The notes below the pieces were generated by a model, which ran no database searches, was not told the DNA's origin, and saw only the letters and a program-made list of their open reading frames with translations. The position numbers were made by a program, and so were the translations under genes. Shown one piece after another: positions 29,043-39,656 of a stretch of 64,000 bases of DNA. Each line of letters starts with the position of its first letter. The stretch's first letter is position 1. Source of the stretch: Rahnella variigena (GTDB lineage Bacteria; Pseudomonadota; Gammaproteobacteria; Enterobacterales; Enterobacteriaceae); the NCBI RefSeq assembly GCF_003610915.1, contig NZ_NSDJ01000001.1, forward strand, positions 3,658,001 to 3,722,000, given 5' to 3'.

Positions 29043-32000
29043 TCAGGAAACGTCAGCTTCCGTGTTGGCCAGTGCAGGAAGTTCTGCGGCAAAACCGCGT
29101 AAACCCACCACATGTACATGTTCATTATTGCCAAATACTTTTCGCACCAGTTTATACGTCGTCCCTTTTTCCGGGCTGATGTTTTCTGGCGCAGCGATAA
29201 TCAGCTGCATTTCGAGACGGTCGCAAAGCTCGAACAGCGTGGCGATGGATTTCGCATCCAGACGCGCGGCTTCATCAAGGAACAGCAGACGACATGGCGA
29301 AATATCTTTGCCACGCATACGGCTCGACTCATCTTCCCAGCTCTGAACCACCATCACCAGAATCGACATACCGGTACCGATCGCTTCACCAGTAGACAGC
29401 GCGCCACTTTCCGCACGCAGCCAGCCGTCTGAACCACGGTTAACTTCCACTTCCATTTCCAGGTAGTTGCGGTAATCCAGAAGTTCTTCGCCGATGGTTT
29501 GTGGCGTACGCTGACCCATATCAATCTGCGGATTCAGACGCTGATACAGTTTGGCCAGCGCTTCCGAGAAGGTCAGACGGTTACTGCTGAACAGATCCTG
29601 ATGCTGTTCCTGCTGTTCAGAAAGAACATCCAGCAGGCCCGCATGTGCTTCACGCACATTCACGTTCAGACGCACACTTTTCACCTGACCAAACGCCACG
29701 GCCTGCAGCCCCTGGTTCAGCTGGCGGATACGGTTCTGCTCGCGCTGAATGGTTTTGCGGATAATGTTCGCCACACTTTTCGAACTGATGGCCAGTTGCT
29801 GTTCGCGGGCGGTCAGTTCTTCAGTCAGACGTCCCAGCTCGATTTCCATCTGCTCAATGGCTTCGACCGGATCGTCGGTGCGGATAATATCCTGACGAAT
29901 ACGTTCACGCAGATGCTGATACACGGCAATGTAGAACTGGATTTTGCGTTCCGGACGTTTCGGATCTTCTGAAAGACGCAGCACGTCGCGCAAATGTTCG
30001 TTATCAGACACCGCCAGGCGCAGCGCACCCAATGCTTTATCCGACATCGAACGCAGTTCGTCGCCATCCATATAAGCCAGCTCACGACGGTGCAGACGAC
30101 GCTCAACGCCGTTATCTTTTACCAGACGCATGACCGCACACCAGCCCGCTTTCGAGGACACGACCTGCTCACGGCTCTGGTGATAATCGCGCTCAAGTTT
30201 GCGCAGTTTTTTCTGCAGATTGTCCATTTCTGCTTCGCAGAAGGTGATCTGTTTTTCCAGCTGGTTGCAACGGGCACGGTTAGTGCTCAGTGCAGTATGC
30301 AGCTCATCACGACGGGTTTTGGCTCGTGCTTCGGCATTCGGATCGGCCTGAACGCCGATATCCTGCAATTCCTGGCTCAGCTCTTTGAGCATATCGCGTT
30401 TGGCATCGAACGAACTTTTCAGCGAGGCCAGAACCTGACTGTACTGAGTCAGCTGAGTCTGATGCTGACGCATCTGCTCGCGGGCACGCGTACGTTCCGC
30501 TTCCGCATGTTCCAGACGCTGACGTAGTTTGTCGTTCAGGTCGCTGTTTTCATTCAGCATGCCGGCAGAATCGGTATAGCTGAAGTGCGCACGACGCTGA
30601 ACGACTTCGGTCAGCGCAAAGGCCTGCTGCTTCGCCAGACGCTGTGAATGCTGCGCCTGTGCGTAATCTTCTTTCAGTTGCTCATGCTGTTCCGGGTCAC
30701 TTTGCAGCACTGACACCAGCGGTTCCAGCTTAGCCAGCGAAACACCGTGTTGCTGAATGAAACGGGCAGCATCCTGCGCCTCTTCCATTTCTTCGCGGAT
30801 TTCTTCCACACGGTCGATCAGCGTTTCATCGCACAGTAAGCCTACGCGCGGCTGCAATTTATTGAGCATACCGATAGCGTCTTTCGCCTGCTCGTATTGC
30901 TGACGCTGCTGCTGATTCTGGCCTTCATGTGCATTGATGGCACGTTCCAGTTCACCACGACGTCCGCTCAGGGTGCGGATTTCTGCTTCCGGATCGGCAT
31001 CAAACGCAACGGCCAGATGGCTGCCGATGAAACGGCTGAATGCCTGATGCGCACGCTGGATTTTCTGCACGTCAAACGACAAGGTCGCATAACGCTCAGA
31101 AAGATTTTCGCGTTCTTTATGCAGAGTTTCGAGACGGTTTTCACGCGCCGCACGACCAAACAACGGTACCTGCGGGAAGTGAGAATAACGCCACTGGCGG
31201 TCACCGGTTTTCACCAGCACCGCGCCCTGCATTTCTTCTACTTCAAACACGTTGTCATCGAATGACTGCGGATCCCCTTCGATCAGATAGAGATCTTCAG
31301 GACAATCGTCCAGACCGTCTAACTGATCGCGGATCAGCGACAAATCTGGCACGACAATCGCGTGGCGTGACGGACCATACAACGCGGAGAAGTAAGGCGC
31401 ATCATCGATGGTAACGTCATCATAAATTTCAGATAACAGTACGCCACCAAAGCGTTCTGCCAGCGCGATCATGCGGGAATCTTCTGCACCGCTTGGCTGA
31501 CTGAGGCGCGTTATCTGGCCTTCAATGCGACGTTTGCGGGCAGCTACTTCGTCACGCTCAACCGTGGTTTCGCGTTCCGTTTCCAGCAACTGCTGCATGT
31601 ATTCGGTCACCTGCTGGCTGCTTTCCAGCGGTTCTTTACTTTGTTCACTCAGCTGGCTGAGGGCTTCCTGTGCGGCCAGCCAGACCGGGGCACGGGCGGT
31701 CAGCTCGCGAATACGCGACTGAACCTGCTCGAGTTCCTGACGCATTTGCATACGACGTTCACCGGCCTGCGAGACAACACCCTGCAATTCTTCGATCTGT
31801 ACTTCCAGCTCACGCTGCATTTCGTCCAGATCTTCCGGATGCACATCCTGACCGGTGCGTTTACAGAATTCCTGCAACTGACGCTCAGCATCCTGCTGTT
31901 CACGCAGACGGCCTTCCAGCTCGGACAAACGCATCCGCAGCGGTTCTACGCGTTCCGCCTGATGTTGCTGTGAAGACCAGTCGCGCAGCAATTCACGCGC

Positions 32001-33491
32001 GGTCTGCCAGGCTTCGCTGCGGCTCACTTCACCGGCGATTTTCACCACCAGCTGATAGGCATTTTCGAACTGATTATGGGCGGCAGACGCCACGCTCATT
32101 TTCTGTTCCAGCATCAGCAGGATTTCAGTGGCTTCCTGTTCTTTACTCTGGAATGTTTCCAGCCATTCTTCACTGTTCTGAATACTCAGATCAGGGATCT
32201 GACAAAGGTCGCGCGCACGCTCAATGGCCTGTAAGGCTTGCTGATATTGGATCGCACGGGTTTGCTGAACATCCAGCGCCTGCTGGTAATCGGCCAGCTG
32301 ACTTTTCAGTTCGTCCACTTCCAGCTCAGCCGCTTCCGCACGTGCTTCGTGCTCTGCGTGCAGTTCGCTGGCTTCTGCGACAACTTCGTTCTGCTCTTCC
32401 AGACGGTAAGTCAGCTCTTCGAGGTCACTTTCATAACGCTCGATTTTTTCCTGCTGACGCATTGCGGTCTGAACCAGACTCAAATGATCGCTCGCAGCCT
32501 GATAATCGGTTTCCAGATCGCTCTGCGAACCGCTCTGCTCAGCCAGCTCACGCGCCATTTCAACATGACGATATTGTTCACTGGAAAGCTGTTTACGGCT
32601 GGTCAGCAAATCATTACGCAGTACCAGCGCGCCATCGAGATGAATGCGGCGTTCATTGGCATGACGCATATAGTCGGCGGCTACGTACGACGTCGCTTCC
32701 GAAATCAGATGCTTGAACAGGTCACGGTCAGATTGTGTAACGCGGATCGCTTCCAGCGTCATGCGGTTTTCACGCAGCGCGGCTTCCATATCCTGGAAGG
32801 CTTTACGCACACCGCTGTTTTCCGGCAACAGGTAGTCGCGCAGGGAGCGGGTAATGGCGCTGGAGATACCGCCGTAAAGTGACGCTTCGATCAGGCGATA
32901 GAATTTACTGCGATCAGACGCTGAACGCAGACGACGCGGGATCACACCCAGGTCAAACATCAGCGCATGGTAATCGGTAATCGAGTTGAACTGCTTGAAC
33001 TGCACGCCTTCCATTGCTTCAACGCGCTCTTTCAGTTCATGCAAAGGCAACACGCGCGCCTGACGTTCGCCAACGGTTTCCGTCAGCATTTCTGTCGGGT
33101 TCACCGCAACCGGCAAGCCCTGAATGGTGAAAGGTTTGATATCGACTTTACGGTCACGCCCCGCAACCTGTTGCAGACGAACGCCCACGACAATGCGCTG
33201 ATGCCGCGAGTTCACCACATCCAGAACGGAATAACAGACACCGGCGCGTAATTTACCGTGCAGACCTTTATCACGTGATCCGGAAGTCGCACCCGCTTCG
33301 GTGGTATTACGAAAATGCAGCAATGTCAGATCGGGGATCAGCGCCGTGACAAAAGCGGCCATGGTGGTGGATTTACCCGCACCGTTACCACCGGAAAGCG
33401 TGGTGACCAGTGAATCGAGGTCAAATGTCCGGGCGAAAAAGCCGTTCCAGTTAACCAGCGTCAGTGAGCGAAATTTACCGCGTTCAATCAT
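29043..33491 (-). CDS. mukB: MukB, SMC-like chromosome condensin ATPase
   Basis: Core ATPase of the MukBEF condensin that organises and segregates the chromosome and binds topoisomerase IV. The 1482 residues match the family (E. coli 1486). Walker [10 protein letters not shown] at 34-42; long coiled-coil arms flank a central hinge near residues 650-780; the signature [14 protein letters not shown] and Walker [12 protein letters not shown] are in the C-terminal head. The start overlaps the mukE stop by 4 bp (ATGA). It is the last gene of cmoM-mukF-mukE-mukB. Confidence 0.98.
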   Translation of the reverse strand: MIERGKFRSLTLVNWNGFFARTFDLDSLVTTLSGGNGAGKSTTMAAFVTALIPDLTLLHFRNTTEAGATSGSRDKGLHGKLRAGVCYSVLDVVNSRHQRIVVGVRLQQVAGRDRKVDIKPFTIQGLPVAVNPTEMLTETVGERQARVLPLHELKERVEAMEGVQFKQFNSITDYHALMFDLGVIPRRLRSASDRSKFYRLIEASLYGGISSAITRSLRDYLLPENSGVRKAFQDMEAALRENRMTLEAIRVTQSDRDLFKHLISEATSYVAADYMRHANERRIHLDGALVLRNDLLTSRKQLSSEQYRHVEMARELAEQSGSQSDLETDYQAASDHLSLVQTAMRQQEKIERYESDLEELTYRLEEQNEVVAEASELHAEHEARAEAAELEVDELKSQLADYQQALDVQQTRAIQYQQALQAIERARDLCQIPDLSIQNSEEWLETFQSKEQEATEILLMLEQKMSVASAAHNQFENAYQLVVKIAGEVSRSEAWQTARELLRDWSSQQHQAERVEPLRMRLSELEGRLREQQDAERQLQEFCKRTGQDVHPEDLDEMQRELEVQIEELQGVVSQAGERRMQMRQELEQVQSRIRELTARAPVWLAAQEALSQLSEQSKEPLESSQQVTEYMQQLLETERETTVERDEVAARKRRIEGQITRLSQPSGAEDSRMIALAERFGGVLLSEIYDDVTIDDAPYFSALYGPSRHAIVVPDLSLIRDQLDGLDDCPEDLYLIEGDPQSFDDNVFEVEEMQGAVLVKTGDRQWRYSHFPQVPLFGRAARENRLETLHKERENLSERYATLSFDVQKIQRAHQAFSRFIGSHLAVAFDADPEAEIRTLSGRRGELERAINAHEGQNQQQRQQYEQAKDAIGMLNKLQPRVGLLCDETLIDRVEEIREEMEEAQDAARFIQQHGVSLAKLEPLVSVLQSDPEQHEQLKEDYAQAQHSQRLAKQQAFALTEVVQRRAHFSYTDSAGMLNENSDLNDKLRQRLEHAEAERTRAREQMRQHQTQLTQYSQVLASLKSSFDAKRDMLKELSQELQDIGVQADPNAEARAKTRRDELHTALSTNRARCNQLEKQITFCEAEMDNLQKKLRKLERDYHQSREQVVSSKAGWCAVMRLVKDNGVERRLHRRELAYMDGDELRSMSDKALGALRLAVSDNEHLRDVLRLSEDPKRPERKIQFYIAVYQHLRERIRQDIIRTDDPVEAIEQMEIELGRLTEELTAREQQLAISSKSVANIIRKTIQREQNRIRQLNQGLQAVAFGQVKSVRLNVNVREAHAGLLDVLSEQQEQHQDLFSSNRLTFSEALAKLYQRLNPQIDMGQRTPQTIGEELLDYRNYLEMEVEVNRGSDGWLRAESGALSTGEAIGTGMSILVMVVQSWEDESSRMRGKDISPCRLLFLDEAARLDAKSIATLFELCDRLEMQLIIAAPENISPEKGTTYKLVRKVFGNNEHVHVVGLRGFAAELPALANTEADVS

Positions 33492-34219
33492 TCCTGTTCA
33501 TCCTCTGCGCTTTCATGCCCTTGCTGCCCTGCCAGCGGTTCGCCGTCTTCATTTTCGTCGTTCAAGGACAACGCGCTGTCGACTGGCATCGCTTCGCCGT
33601 CGCGGATCATCCGCAACTGAGCTTCGCGCGCGTCATCGCCGCTGCGGACATCCGCACCAAAGCGAAATACTGCTTCTGTAATACGGAATTTAGTGCTGTC
33701 GACGCCCATGAAATACACCATGCCCAGACGACGCAGGCGGTTCAGTGACGTGCGGACTTTATCCTGCAACTTCTGGCGATCCAGGTCAGAGCCGGTTGAG
33801 CGCTGGTTGACGTATTTCAGCAATTTGCTTTCGTCAGCCAGACTCAGTAATTCGTCATAAAGTTCCTGCTGGGTAAAAATCCCCTCATGCGCCAGACGTT
33901 CCGGGCTGAGATACAAATAGCAGAGAATTTTTCCGACCATCATATCCAGTTCAGAGAGCACGGAACGCGGGATAAGCGTGGTGGAGCGCGGACGCAGATA
34001 GAAGAAACCTTCCGGGGCCCGGATTAATTCCACGCTATAGCGGCTGTAAAACAGTTCCATTTCTTCCTGATAGTCCATCAGGAAAGCGTGGTTATCCAGT
34101 TCGTCAATGCCGATATGACGGCCAGAACGCAGCTGGCTGTCGAGAGCAGGAAACACTGAATTTGCCAGTGCCTGCGCCAGCTTAGCTGGCATTATGTGTT
34201 CAATATTTGTCGATGACAT
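33488..34219 (-). CDS. mukE: MukE, condensin accessory (KITE) subunit
   Basis: Winged-helix KITE subunit that dimerises and binds MukF in the condensin. The start at 34219 gives 243 residues, [20 protein letters not shown], matching E. coli [21 protein letters not shown] longer frame with 44 extra codons lies wholly inside mukF and is rejected. Conserved [21 protein letters not shown] and [20 protein letters not shown] are present; the C-terminus is acidic ([20 protein letters not shown]). It overlaps mukF by 20 nt and mukB by 4 nt, so the three proteins are translationally coupled. Confidence 0.96.
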   Translation of the reverse strand: MSSTNIEHIMPAKLAQALANSVFPALDSQLRSGRHIGIDELDNHAFLMDYQEEMELFYSRYSVELIRAPEGFFYLRPRSTTLIPRSVLSELDMMVGKILCYLYLSPERLAHEGIFTQQELYDELLSLADESKLLKYVNQRSTGSDLDRQKLQDKVRTSLNRLRRLGMVYFMGVDSTKFRITEAVFRFGADVRSGDDAREAQLRMIRDGEAMPVDSALSLNDENEDGEPLAGQQGHESAEDEQE

Positions 34220-35522
34220 GGGCCTGCACCTTGGCTCCGTAATCATTGATTGCCTGCCATTCGGCATGCAACCCTGAAAAATCTGCTTCAGCCACACCAA
34301 GGCGTACCGCCTGGTCGACCACAATTCGCGCGACATCAAAGTGTCGGGCACGCGGATACTGCTTGAGGTATTCGCGCATTACCATGCCCAGATTGAGCGG
34401 CGTTTTTTGTTGCTGATAAACCTGTAATGCCTGTTCAATCAATGCCGCAAGTTGTTCGCGGATTTCGTTAAATTCTTCAAACTCGAGATCTGGCGGAAGT
34501 TCACCGGTCACTTCTTCGCTGCGCAGTGCCAGCTCTTCGTCACGCATATCCAGCAGACGATCGGCATTGGCAAAGGTGAGCGTCCACGGCTGGTCAAAGT
34601 AGTTTTGCACCGACTGACGCAGACGTTGAGCAAATACCCGGTTCTTATCCATGTCGATCGCAGTACGGATAAATTTATGCACATGGCGGTCATAACCAAT
34701 CCACAGGTCAATGGCCTGCTGACCCCAGCTGGTAATACGATCGAGTTTGTTCTGTAAGTCGAACACCAGTTTGTCGACGAAACTCAAATCAAGTTCGACC
34801 ATGGTGGCGTCCTGAATGCGCATCAGATGCGCCTGCAACAGGTTACCAGCAGCTTCAAGCGTATCCTGTAATTCACGCAGCGTGCCTGAGGTTTCTGACA
34901 GAAGGATTTCACAGCTTGAAATGGCCGCACGCCAGTCTTTATTCAGCAGTGCAGCAATATCGTCTTTTACGCCCTGCTGCTGTTCGTCCATGATGCGCTG
35001 GGTCATGTCGATGCTGTCAAAAATCTCAGCTACGGAATATTTCAGCGGTGCATAGACATTGCGATGCCAGTGGAAATCATCGCCGCCCTCTTCGGCCGCA
35101 TCAGCAGCGCGTTTGAGTTCCTGCGCAACAATCGATAACTGCATTGATAACCGCAACGTGGAAAATTCACGCTGGCGGATGTAATAATCTGAAATGCCGA
35201 TCGCCAGCGGTGTCAGGCGATAAATGGCATTGCCATCCGCCATTTCACTGACAAAACGGTTGAGCAAGCGCTGACGCACCATGTCATTGATGGCGTTATT
35301 GGCACGTACGGTAATGGTTTCGTTTGTCTGCTCAAATCCTTTACTGACATGACGAAACGCATCGACCAGTTCACCCTCACTCATTTCCCCGTCAAGGCGC
35401 TCGCTGTTTAACGTGGCAATCGCCAGAAGAAAAGCCAGCCGCTCCGTTGGCAGCGAAATTGAGAAATCATTTTTCCGTGCCCAGGCGACCAGTTCGGGTA
35501 CAGTCTGGGAAAATTCACTCAT
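34200..35522 (-). CDS. mukF: MukF, condensin kleisin subunit
   Basis: Kleisin that bridges the MukB heads and carries MukE dimers. 440 residues as in E. coli. The N-terminal winged-helix dimerisation domain ([35 protein letters not shown]) is followed by a helical middle and a C-terminal MukB-binding domain ending [11 protein letters not shown]. Its start overlaps the cmoM stop by 4 bp. Confidence 0.97.
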   Translation of the reverse strand: MSEFSQTVPELVAWARKNDFSISLPTERLAFLLAIATLNSERLDGEMSEGELVDAFRHVSKGFEQTNETITVRANNAINDMVRQRLLNRFVSEMADGNAIYRLTPLAIGISDYYIRQREFSTLRLSMQLSIVAQELKRAADAAEEGGDDFHWHRNVYAPLKYSVAEIFDSIDMTQRIMDEQQQGVKDDIAALLNKDWRAAISSCEILLSETSGTLRELQDTLEAAGNLLQAHLMRIQDATMVELDLSFVDKLVFDLQNKLDRITSWGQQAIDLWIGYDRHVHKFIRTAIDMDKNRVFAQRLRQSVQNYFDQPWTLTFANADRLLDMRDEELALRSEEVTGELPPDLEFEEFNEIREQLAALIEQALQVYQQQKTPLNLGMVMREYLKQYPRARHFDVARIVVDQAVRLGVAEADFSGLHAEWQAINDYGAKVQAHVIDKY

Positions 35523-36304
35523 AATTCGTCCTTCAGAATGGGTTTGTGCGCCATCACATGGATGTAGCGTCCCAAACTAACAAAAGGTTCCTGACGGCAA
35601 TAACGCTGCTCCAGCGCCAAAAGCTCGTCAAAATCCTGCTTATGTTGTTGTCTGTTTCGCAAATAATCGTGGAACACTCTAACACCGGTCTTGCCGCTTA
35701 TCTGCATTCCAAGTTCTTCCAGCCACTGATAAACCTGCGCAGGTTCCAGCGGATGATCGGGTAACAGGGAGCTTTTTTTGATTTTAGGCACACCGGCCTC
35801 GACATGACCAAAGTTGCCGAGGATCATATGCCGCATGACCAGACCGTGGATATTGTAAAACATCAACGATAATGCGCCACCCGGTGCCAGACAATCGACC
35901 AGCGCGGCCAGTGCCTGACGCGGTTCTGCCAGCCATTCAATGACCGCATGGAACAATATCAGATCAACCGGCTGTTCCAAATGTTCAGCAATGTGCTGAG
36001 CCGGACATTGTACAAATTGCATGTTCCCGCTCACACCTTTTTCCAGCGCCGCGGCCTCGGCGCGTCGGATCATCTCACCGGAGAGATCGCACAACAAGAC
36101 CTGATGTCCTAAAGCAGCAAGTTCACAGGCCATTTGCCCTTCACCGCCGCCCGCATCAAGAATACGCAATGGTCGCTGAGGCAGCGTTTGTAGCAATTCT
36201 TGCAGATCCTGACCCAGCACAGCCTGACGGATACGTCCCTTAGTTGTGCCGTAGATATTGCGCGAAAACTTTTCCGCCATATCGTCGAAGTTACGATCCT
36301 GCAT
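35519..36304 (-). CDS. cmoM: CmoM, tRNA cmo5U34 carboxyl methyltransferase
   Basis: Class I SAM methyltransferase (formerly SmtA) that methylates 5-carboxymethoxyuridine at the wobble position to mcmo5U. 261 residues, same as E. coli. SAM motif I is [16 protein letters not shown], then [15 protein letters not shown] and [14 protein letters not shown]. First gene of the muk operon, as in E. coli, and divergent from elyC. Confidence 0.95.
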   Translation of the reverse strand: MQDRNFDDMAEKFSRNIYGTTKGRIRQAVLGQDLQELLQTLPQRPLRILDAGGGEGQMACELAALGHQVLLCDLSGEMIRRAEAAALEKGVSGNMQFVQCPAQHIAEHLEQPVDLILFHAVIEWLAEPRQALAALVDCLAPGGALSLMFYNIHGLVMRHMILGNFGHVEAGVPKIKKSSLLPDHPLEPAQVYQWLEELGMQISGKTGVRVFHDYLRNRQQHKQDFDELLALEQRYCRQEPFVSLGRYIHVMAHKPILKDEL

Positions 36305-36451
36305 GAAGAGATACCTGTTCCTGATGGTGCATTCTGTTAAAGGGTTTATCTGCGCGACCTGCTATTTTGGCACAGGCTGGCATAGAATAAATCATCCTGA
36401 CGCGGATTCATGCCCGGATGTCGTTTTTTCACCCAAAAGGACCGGTTTCTG

Positions 36452-37231
36452 ATGTTATTTATCCTAAAAAAAACCTTCGGTGGCCTGTTATTGCCGCTGC
36501 CCTTTATTCTGGTCATCATGGCGGTTGCACTGGTTTTGTTGTGGATGACCCGCTGGCAAAAAACAGGGAAAGTGTTTTTTTTACTGAGTTGGCTGCTTTT
36601 ACTGCTGCTGAGTATACAGCCGGTCGCGGACAGTCTTCTGCGCCCGATTGAAACCGGGTATCCGACTTATCAGGTCACGGGGCATACGCCGGTTAAATTT
36701 GTGGTAGTTCTCGGTGGCGGTTATACCTACAACCCGGACTGGGCACCGAGTTCTAATCTCATCAGCAACAGTCTGCCACGTGTGACGGAAGGTATCCGTA
36801 TTTACCGCGCAAATCCGGGTTCAAAAATGATTTTTACCGGTGCGCAGGCGATGACAAATCCGGTCAGCAGTGCCGCCGTGGCCGGAAAAGTGGCGCAAAG
36901 TTTAGGAGTGCCTGATAGCGATATTATCCTGCTCGATAAACCCAGAGATACGCATCAGGAAGCACTGGAAGTGAAAGCACTGATAGCTGACCAGCCTTTC
37001 GTGCTGGTGACGTCAGCAAATCATTTGCCTCGGGCGATGGTGTTTTTCCGGCAGCAGGGATTGCATCCGATCCCCGCACCGGCGAATCAGCTGGCGATCG
37101 ATTCCCCGCTTAATCCGTGGGAACGTGCGCTGCCACAGGCCTTGTTCTTATCGCACAGCGAGCGGGCATGGTACGAAACGCTGGGGCGCTTATGGCAATG
37201 GATGACATCACCCGCGCCCGTAACGAAATAG
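36452..37231 (+). CDS. elyC: ElyC (YcbC), DUF218 envelope biogenesis factor
   Basis: Inner-membrane DUF218 protein needed in E. coli for peptidoglycan synthesis at low temperature and linked to the lipid carrier undecaprenyl phosphate. The start at 36452 gives 259 residues, MLFILKKTFGGLLLPLPFIL, as in E. coli; a frame with 14 extra codons is rejected. Two N-terminal membrane helices (about 10-32 and 37-56) precede the DUF218 domain, with VVVLGGGYTYNPDWAPSSN, NPGSKMIFTGAQA and LVTSANHLPRAMVFFRQQGL. Confidence 0.94.
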   Translation: MLFILKKTFGGLLLPLPFILVIMAVALVLLWMTRWQKTGKVFFLLSWLLLLLLSIQPVADSLLRPIETGYPTYQVTGHTPVKFVVVLGGGYTYNPDWAPSSNLISNSLPRVTEGIRIYRANPGSKMIFTGAQAMTNPVSSAAVAGKVAQSLGVPDSDIILLDKPRDTHQEALEVKALIADQPFVLVTSANHLPRAMVFFRQQGLHPIPAPANQLAIDSPLNPWERALPQALFLSHSERAWYETLGRLWQWMTSPAPVTK

Positions 37232-37241
37232 TTAAGTCAGC

Positions 37242-38135
37242 TCAGTTAAGCCACGGCAGCAGTTGTTGCCGTGCAAAATCAAACTGGCGGCGATCAAGTT
37301 TGCCGGTGTGGATCATGTGCGCAACAGACTCCCACACCAGATACATCCAGCGGCGGGCAAGGAAGCTTTCAGAAACCGGCGCTTTATGCAGATAGCCGAA
37401 CAGCAACTGCTCGCTCATCCCTTTTTCCCACAGGCGGAACAAATCAAACTCACGTGGTGCCCACAGCACTGGTCCGGGATTGATCATCGCCAGCAACTGA
37501 TCGCTGCGCGGGTCTTTTAGCATACTGCGTAACGACAGATTGCCGTGAACCAGCACCGGCGTGTCGTCAAAATCTTCAAACAGCGCGGGGATACAGGCAC
37601 GGGAACGAAACAGCAGCGTGCGGTCTTCCGGCGTCAGATCAGGTGCCTGCAAATTCGTTAACGTTGCCCACAGCACTTCTATTCTTTGCGGATACCAGTT
37701 TTCCCAACGATTTTCCTGCGTGCTGTCAACAGAACCGACGCAGCCGTGACTGTCGATTCGGTGCCAGGCCAGCATAGCTTCGACAATTTGCTCCTGTAAT
37801 ATTTTCCAGCGTTCCGGCGTACGTGTCGGGGCTTCCGCTGAAACGCCGCGCAGGCGCTCAATTAGCAGGATTTCCTGATAAGGTTTCTGGTGCGTGGTGA
37901 CCATGCCGTAGACCGTCGGAACCCGTACCACACCTTCTCTCGCCAGCATCGACAATTTATAGGCTTCCTGTCCGGCGATACCCTGACAAACAAAACTTTT
38001 CGCCAGCAAAGGCATGGCGTAACCCTGCTCATCATAAAGGGAAAAAAGATGGGCATAAGGCTGCTCACTCACACATTCCAGTCGGGACAAACGCTCGCCC
38101 AACACGATGCTCAATTCGGCTTTTAGCTGTTCCAT
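37242..38135 (-). CDS. ycbJ: YcbJ, aminoglycoside phosphotransferase-like kinase of unknown substrate
   Basis: 297-residue protein of the APH/choline kinase-like fold, matching E. coli YcbJ in length and sequence (MEQLKAELSIVLGERLSRLECV). The kinase-like landmarks are weak: LLIERLRGVSAEAPTRTPE, AMLAWHRIDSHGCVG, and LVHGNLSLRSML where the usual HGDLH..N is HGNLS, so catalytic Asp and Asn are not clearly conserved. Function unknown. Convergent with elyC, 10 bp apart, and downstream of kdsB on the same strand. Confidence 0.88.
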   Translation of the reverse strand: MEQLKAELSIVLGERLSRLECVSEQPYAHLFSLYDEQGYAMPLLAKSFVCQGIAGQEAYKLSMLAREGVVRVPTVYGMVTTHQKPYQEILLIERLRGVSAEAPTRTPERWKILQEQIVEAMLAWHRIDSHGCVGSVDSTQENRWENWYPQRIEVLWATLTNLQAPDLTPEDRTLLFRSRACIPALFEDFDDTPVLVHGNLSLRSMLKDPRSDQLLAMINPGPVLWAPREFDLFRLWEKGMSEQLLFGYLHKAPVSESFLARRWMYLVWESVAHMIHTGKLDRRQFDFARQQLLPWLN

Positions 38136-38280
38136 AACATGTTCGCAGTGACGAAAAAGTTAACGTTTATGATGAAAGCTTCAGTGATGGATTACCCCGT
38201 TTCAGATCAAACAAAAACCGGATAATGAGGGCAGAAAAAGGAAGATGTCGCGCAAAACGCAGGGAAAGGTAGAAATGTAG

Positions 38281-38305
38281 AAACGGAATGCCGGGACATT
38301 CCGTC
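38281..38305 (-). terminator. Hairpin after kdsB
   Basis: Minus-strand ACGGAATG-TCCCGG-CATTCCGT then TTCTACATTTC; an 8-bp perfect stem with a moderate U-tract. Confidence 0.6.
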
Positions 38306-38328
38306 TTATTATTGCTGGCGCGTAGGTT

Positions 38329-39081
38329 TTATTTATGACCCAGGATTGCGCGCACGCGTTCTAAATCTTCTGCCGTGTCCACACCCACCGACGGAATGGC
38401 TTTCGCCACATCAACGTGGATTTTTTCACCGTACCACAGTACCCGCAGCTGTTCGAGCAGTTCGATATGCTCAAGCTGGCTCGGTTCCCATTTTACATAC
38501 TGGCGGATAAACCCTGCGCGGTAAGCATAAATGCCAATGTGGCGAAGGAAAGTATCCCCGACAGTTTCCTTAGAAACGGCAAAACGCTCACGTTCCCACG
38601 GAATAGTTGCACGTGAGAAATACAGCGCATAGCCGCGTGCATCGCGAACGACTTTCACAGCATTCGGGTTGAACGCCTCTTCCGCGGTTTCGATAGGCAC
38701 GGCCAGTGTCGCCATACCGGCTTCACTTTTCGCCAGATTATCGGCCACCTGACGGATGATCACCGGCGGGATCAGGGGCTCGTCACCCTGCACGTTAACG
38801 ATGATTTCATCATCAGCAAACTGACATAACTCAATCACTTCAGCCAGACGTTCAGTACCGGACTCATGGTCAGGACGGGTCAGGCAGACTTCACCACCTG
38901 CCGCTTCGACGGCTTTCGCTACATCGGGGTGATCGGTCGCAACAATCACTCTTTTCGCCCCGGACTCGAGGGCGCGCTCCATCACATGCACAACCATCGG
39001 TTTACCGTTGATATCCGCCAGCGGCTTACCCGGCAAACGGCTTGACCCAAAACGGGCCGGAATAATGGCAATAAAACTCAT
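38329..39081 (-). CDS. kdsB: KdsB, CMP-Kdo synthetase
   Basis: Activates Kdo with CTP to CMP-Kdo for lipopolysaccharide inner core synthesis. 250 residues. The nucleotidyltransferase motif [18 protein letters not shown] is at the N-terminus, with [35 protein letters not shown] and [12 protein letters not shown]. Overlaps ycaR by 4 bp (ATGA). Confidence 0.97.
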   Translation of the reverse strand: MSFIAIIPARFGSSRLPGKPLADINGKPMVVHVMERALESGAKRVIVATDHPDVAKAVEAAGGEVCLTRPDHESGTERLAEVIELCQFADDEIIVNVQGDEPLIPPVIIRQVADNLAKSEAGMATLAVPIETAEEAFNPNAVKVVRDARGYALYFSRATIPWERERFAVSKETVGDTFLRHIGIYAYRAGFIRQYVKWEPSQLEHIELLEQLRVLWYGEKIHVDVAKAIPSVGVDTAEDLERVRAILGHK

Positions 39082-39260
39082 GGATGCGTCTCATCAACAG
39101 ATAGCGGACGGGCTTCATTTTCTAATAATACAGGGATACCGTCACGGACCGGATAAGCCAGACTGTCTGCCTTACATACCAGTTCCTGTGATTCTTTATT
39201 AAAGTAGAGCTTGCCGTTGCAGACAGGGCACGCAACGATTTCAAGTAAACGATGATCCAT
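39078..39260 (-). CDS. ycaR: YcaR, Trm112-like UPF0434 small protein
   Basis: 60-residue protein beginning [18 protein letters not shown], matching E. coli YcaR. The Trm112-like fold has one CPVC pair and a second Cys in [20 protein letters not shown]; function unknown. The start at 39260 has a strong SD GGGAGGAA 4 nt upstream, and the frame's 17 extra upstream codons are rejected. It is translationally coupled to kdsB. Confidence 0.93.
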   Translation of the reverse strand: MDHRLLEIVACPVCNGKLYFNKESQELVCKADSLAYPVRDGIPVLLENEARPLSVDETHP

Positions 39261-39443
39261 AAGTTCCTCCCGGAGGCGAATACACTGCATTTTCGGCAAG
39301 GTGTAACGCAAAAAACATTGGAATACATAAGACAGCGGTCCCAGAGGATAGCATAACCCCCGCTACCCGTTAATCCTCAGTTCGCCCGCAGGAATTTCTT
39401 AAAAGTTAATTCAATGTGAATGAAAAATTTCATCATGGAGCGA

Positions 39444-39493
39444 TTGCGTTGCAGATTTTGTGGGAGTACAATTTTTTTGTGATGCAAGTCACA
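39444..39493 (+). promoter_or_regulatory. Promoter and CRP site of the small-peptide unit
   Basis: TTGCGT (39444-39449), 17-bp spacer, TACAAT (39467-39472): a good sigma-70 match. TGTGA-TGCAAG-TCACA (39478-39493) is a perfect CRP core palindrome that would cover the start site at about 39479, a position normally associated with repression by cAMP-CRP. Confidence 0.72.
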
Positions 39494-39521
39494 CTATCAA
39501 CCCCACAATAAGAGCTCGAAA

Positions 39522-39572
39522 ATGAAAACCATTAACAAAATCATCGCAATGTTCGCTAACTTCAGTCAATAA
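39522..39572 (+). CDS. Putative 16-residue small protein
   Basis: ATG at 39522 opens a 16-codon frame, MKTINKIIAMFANFSQ, ending in TAA. The upstream AAGAG is only a modest SD, 7 nt away. The peptide is short, basic at the N-terminus and amphipathic in pattern. It lies inside a unit with its own promoter, CRP site and terminator, which argues for a real transcript of about 155 nt; whether the ORF is translated is not shown. By eye it resembles the start of E. coli AzuC (KILKSMFNNY against KIIAMFANF, with one gap), a CRP-controlled dual-function RNA, but the match is too short to claim homology. Confidence 0.5.
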   Translation: MKTINKIIAMFANFSQ

Positions 39573-39606
39573 GACTGTAGTAACACCTGCAATCATCGTG
39601 AAATAA

Positions 39607-39636
39607 CGGCTGCCTTGACGCAGCCGTTTCATTTTG
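39607..39636 (+). terminator. Terminator of the small-peptide unit
   Basis: AACGGCTGC-CTTGAC-GCAGCCGTT, a 9-bp perfect stem, followed on the plus strand by TCATTTTG. The minus strand lacks a good U-tract. Confidence 0.72.
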
Positions 39637-39656
39637 CGGGATGACTTTTATGCGAA

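Larger units (their letters stand above)
39261..39656. other. ycaR-ycaQ intergenic region with a plus-strand unit
   Basis: 396 bp between two minus-strand genes. The left 160 bp would hold the ycaR-kdsB promoter. The right part, 39444-39636, contains a complete plus-strand transcription unit described in separate entries. Confidence 0.7.

Noticed and set aside
31670..32716. 348-codon open frame on the plus strand
   Set aside because: It lies wholly antisense to the mukB coiled-coil region, has Arg/Pro/Ala-rich composition typical of a GC-rich shadow frame, and no recognisable domain.
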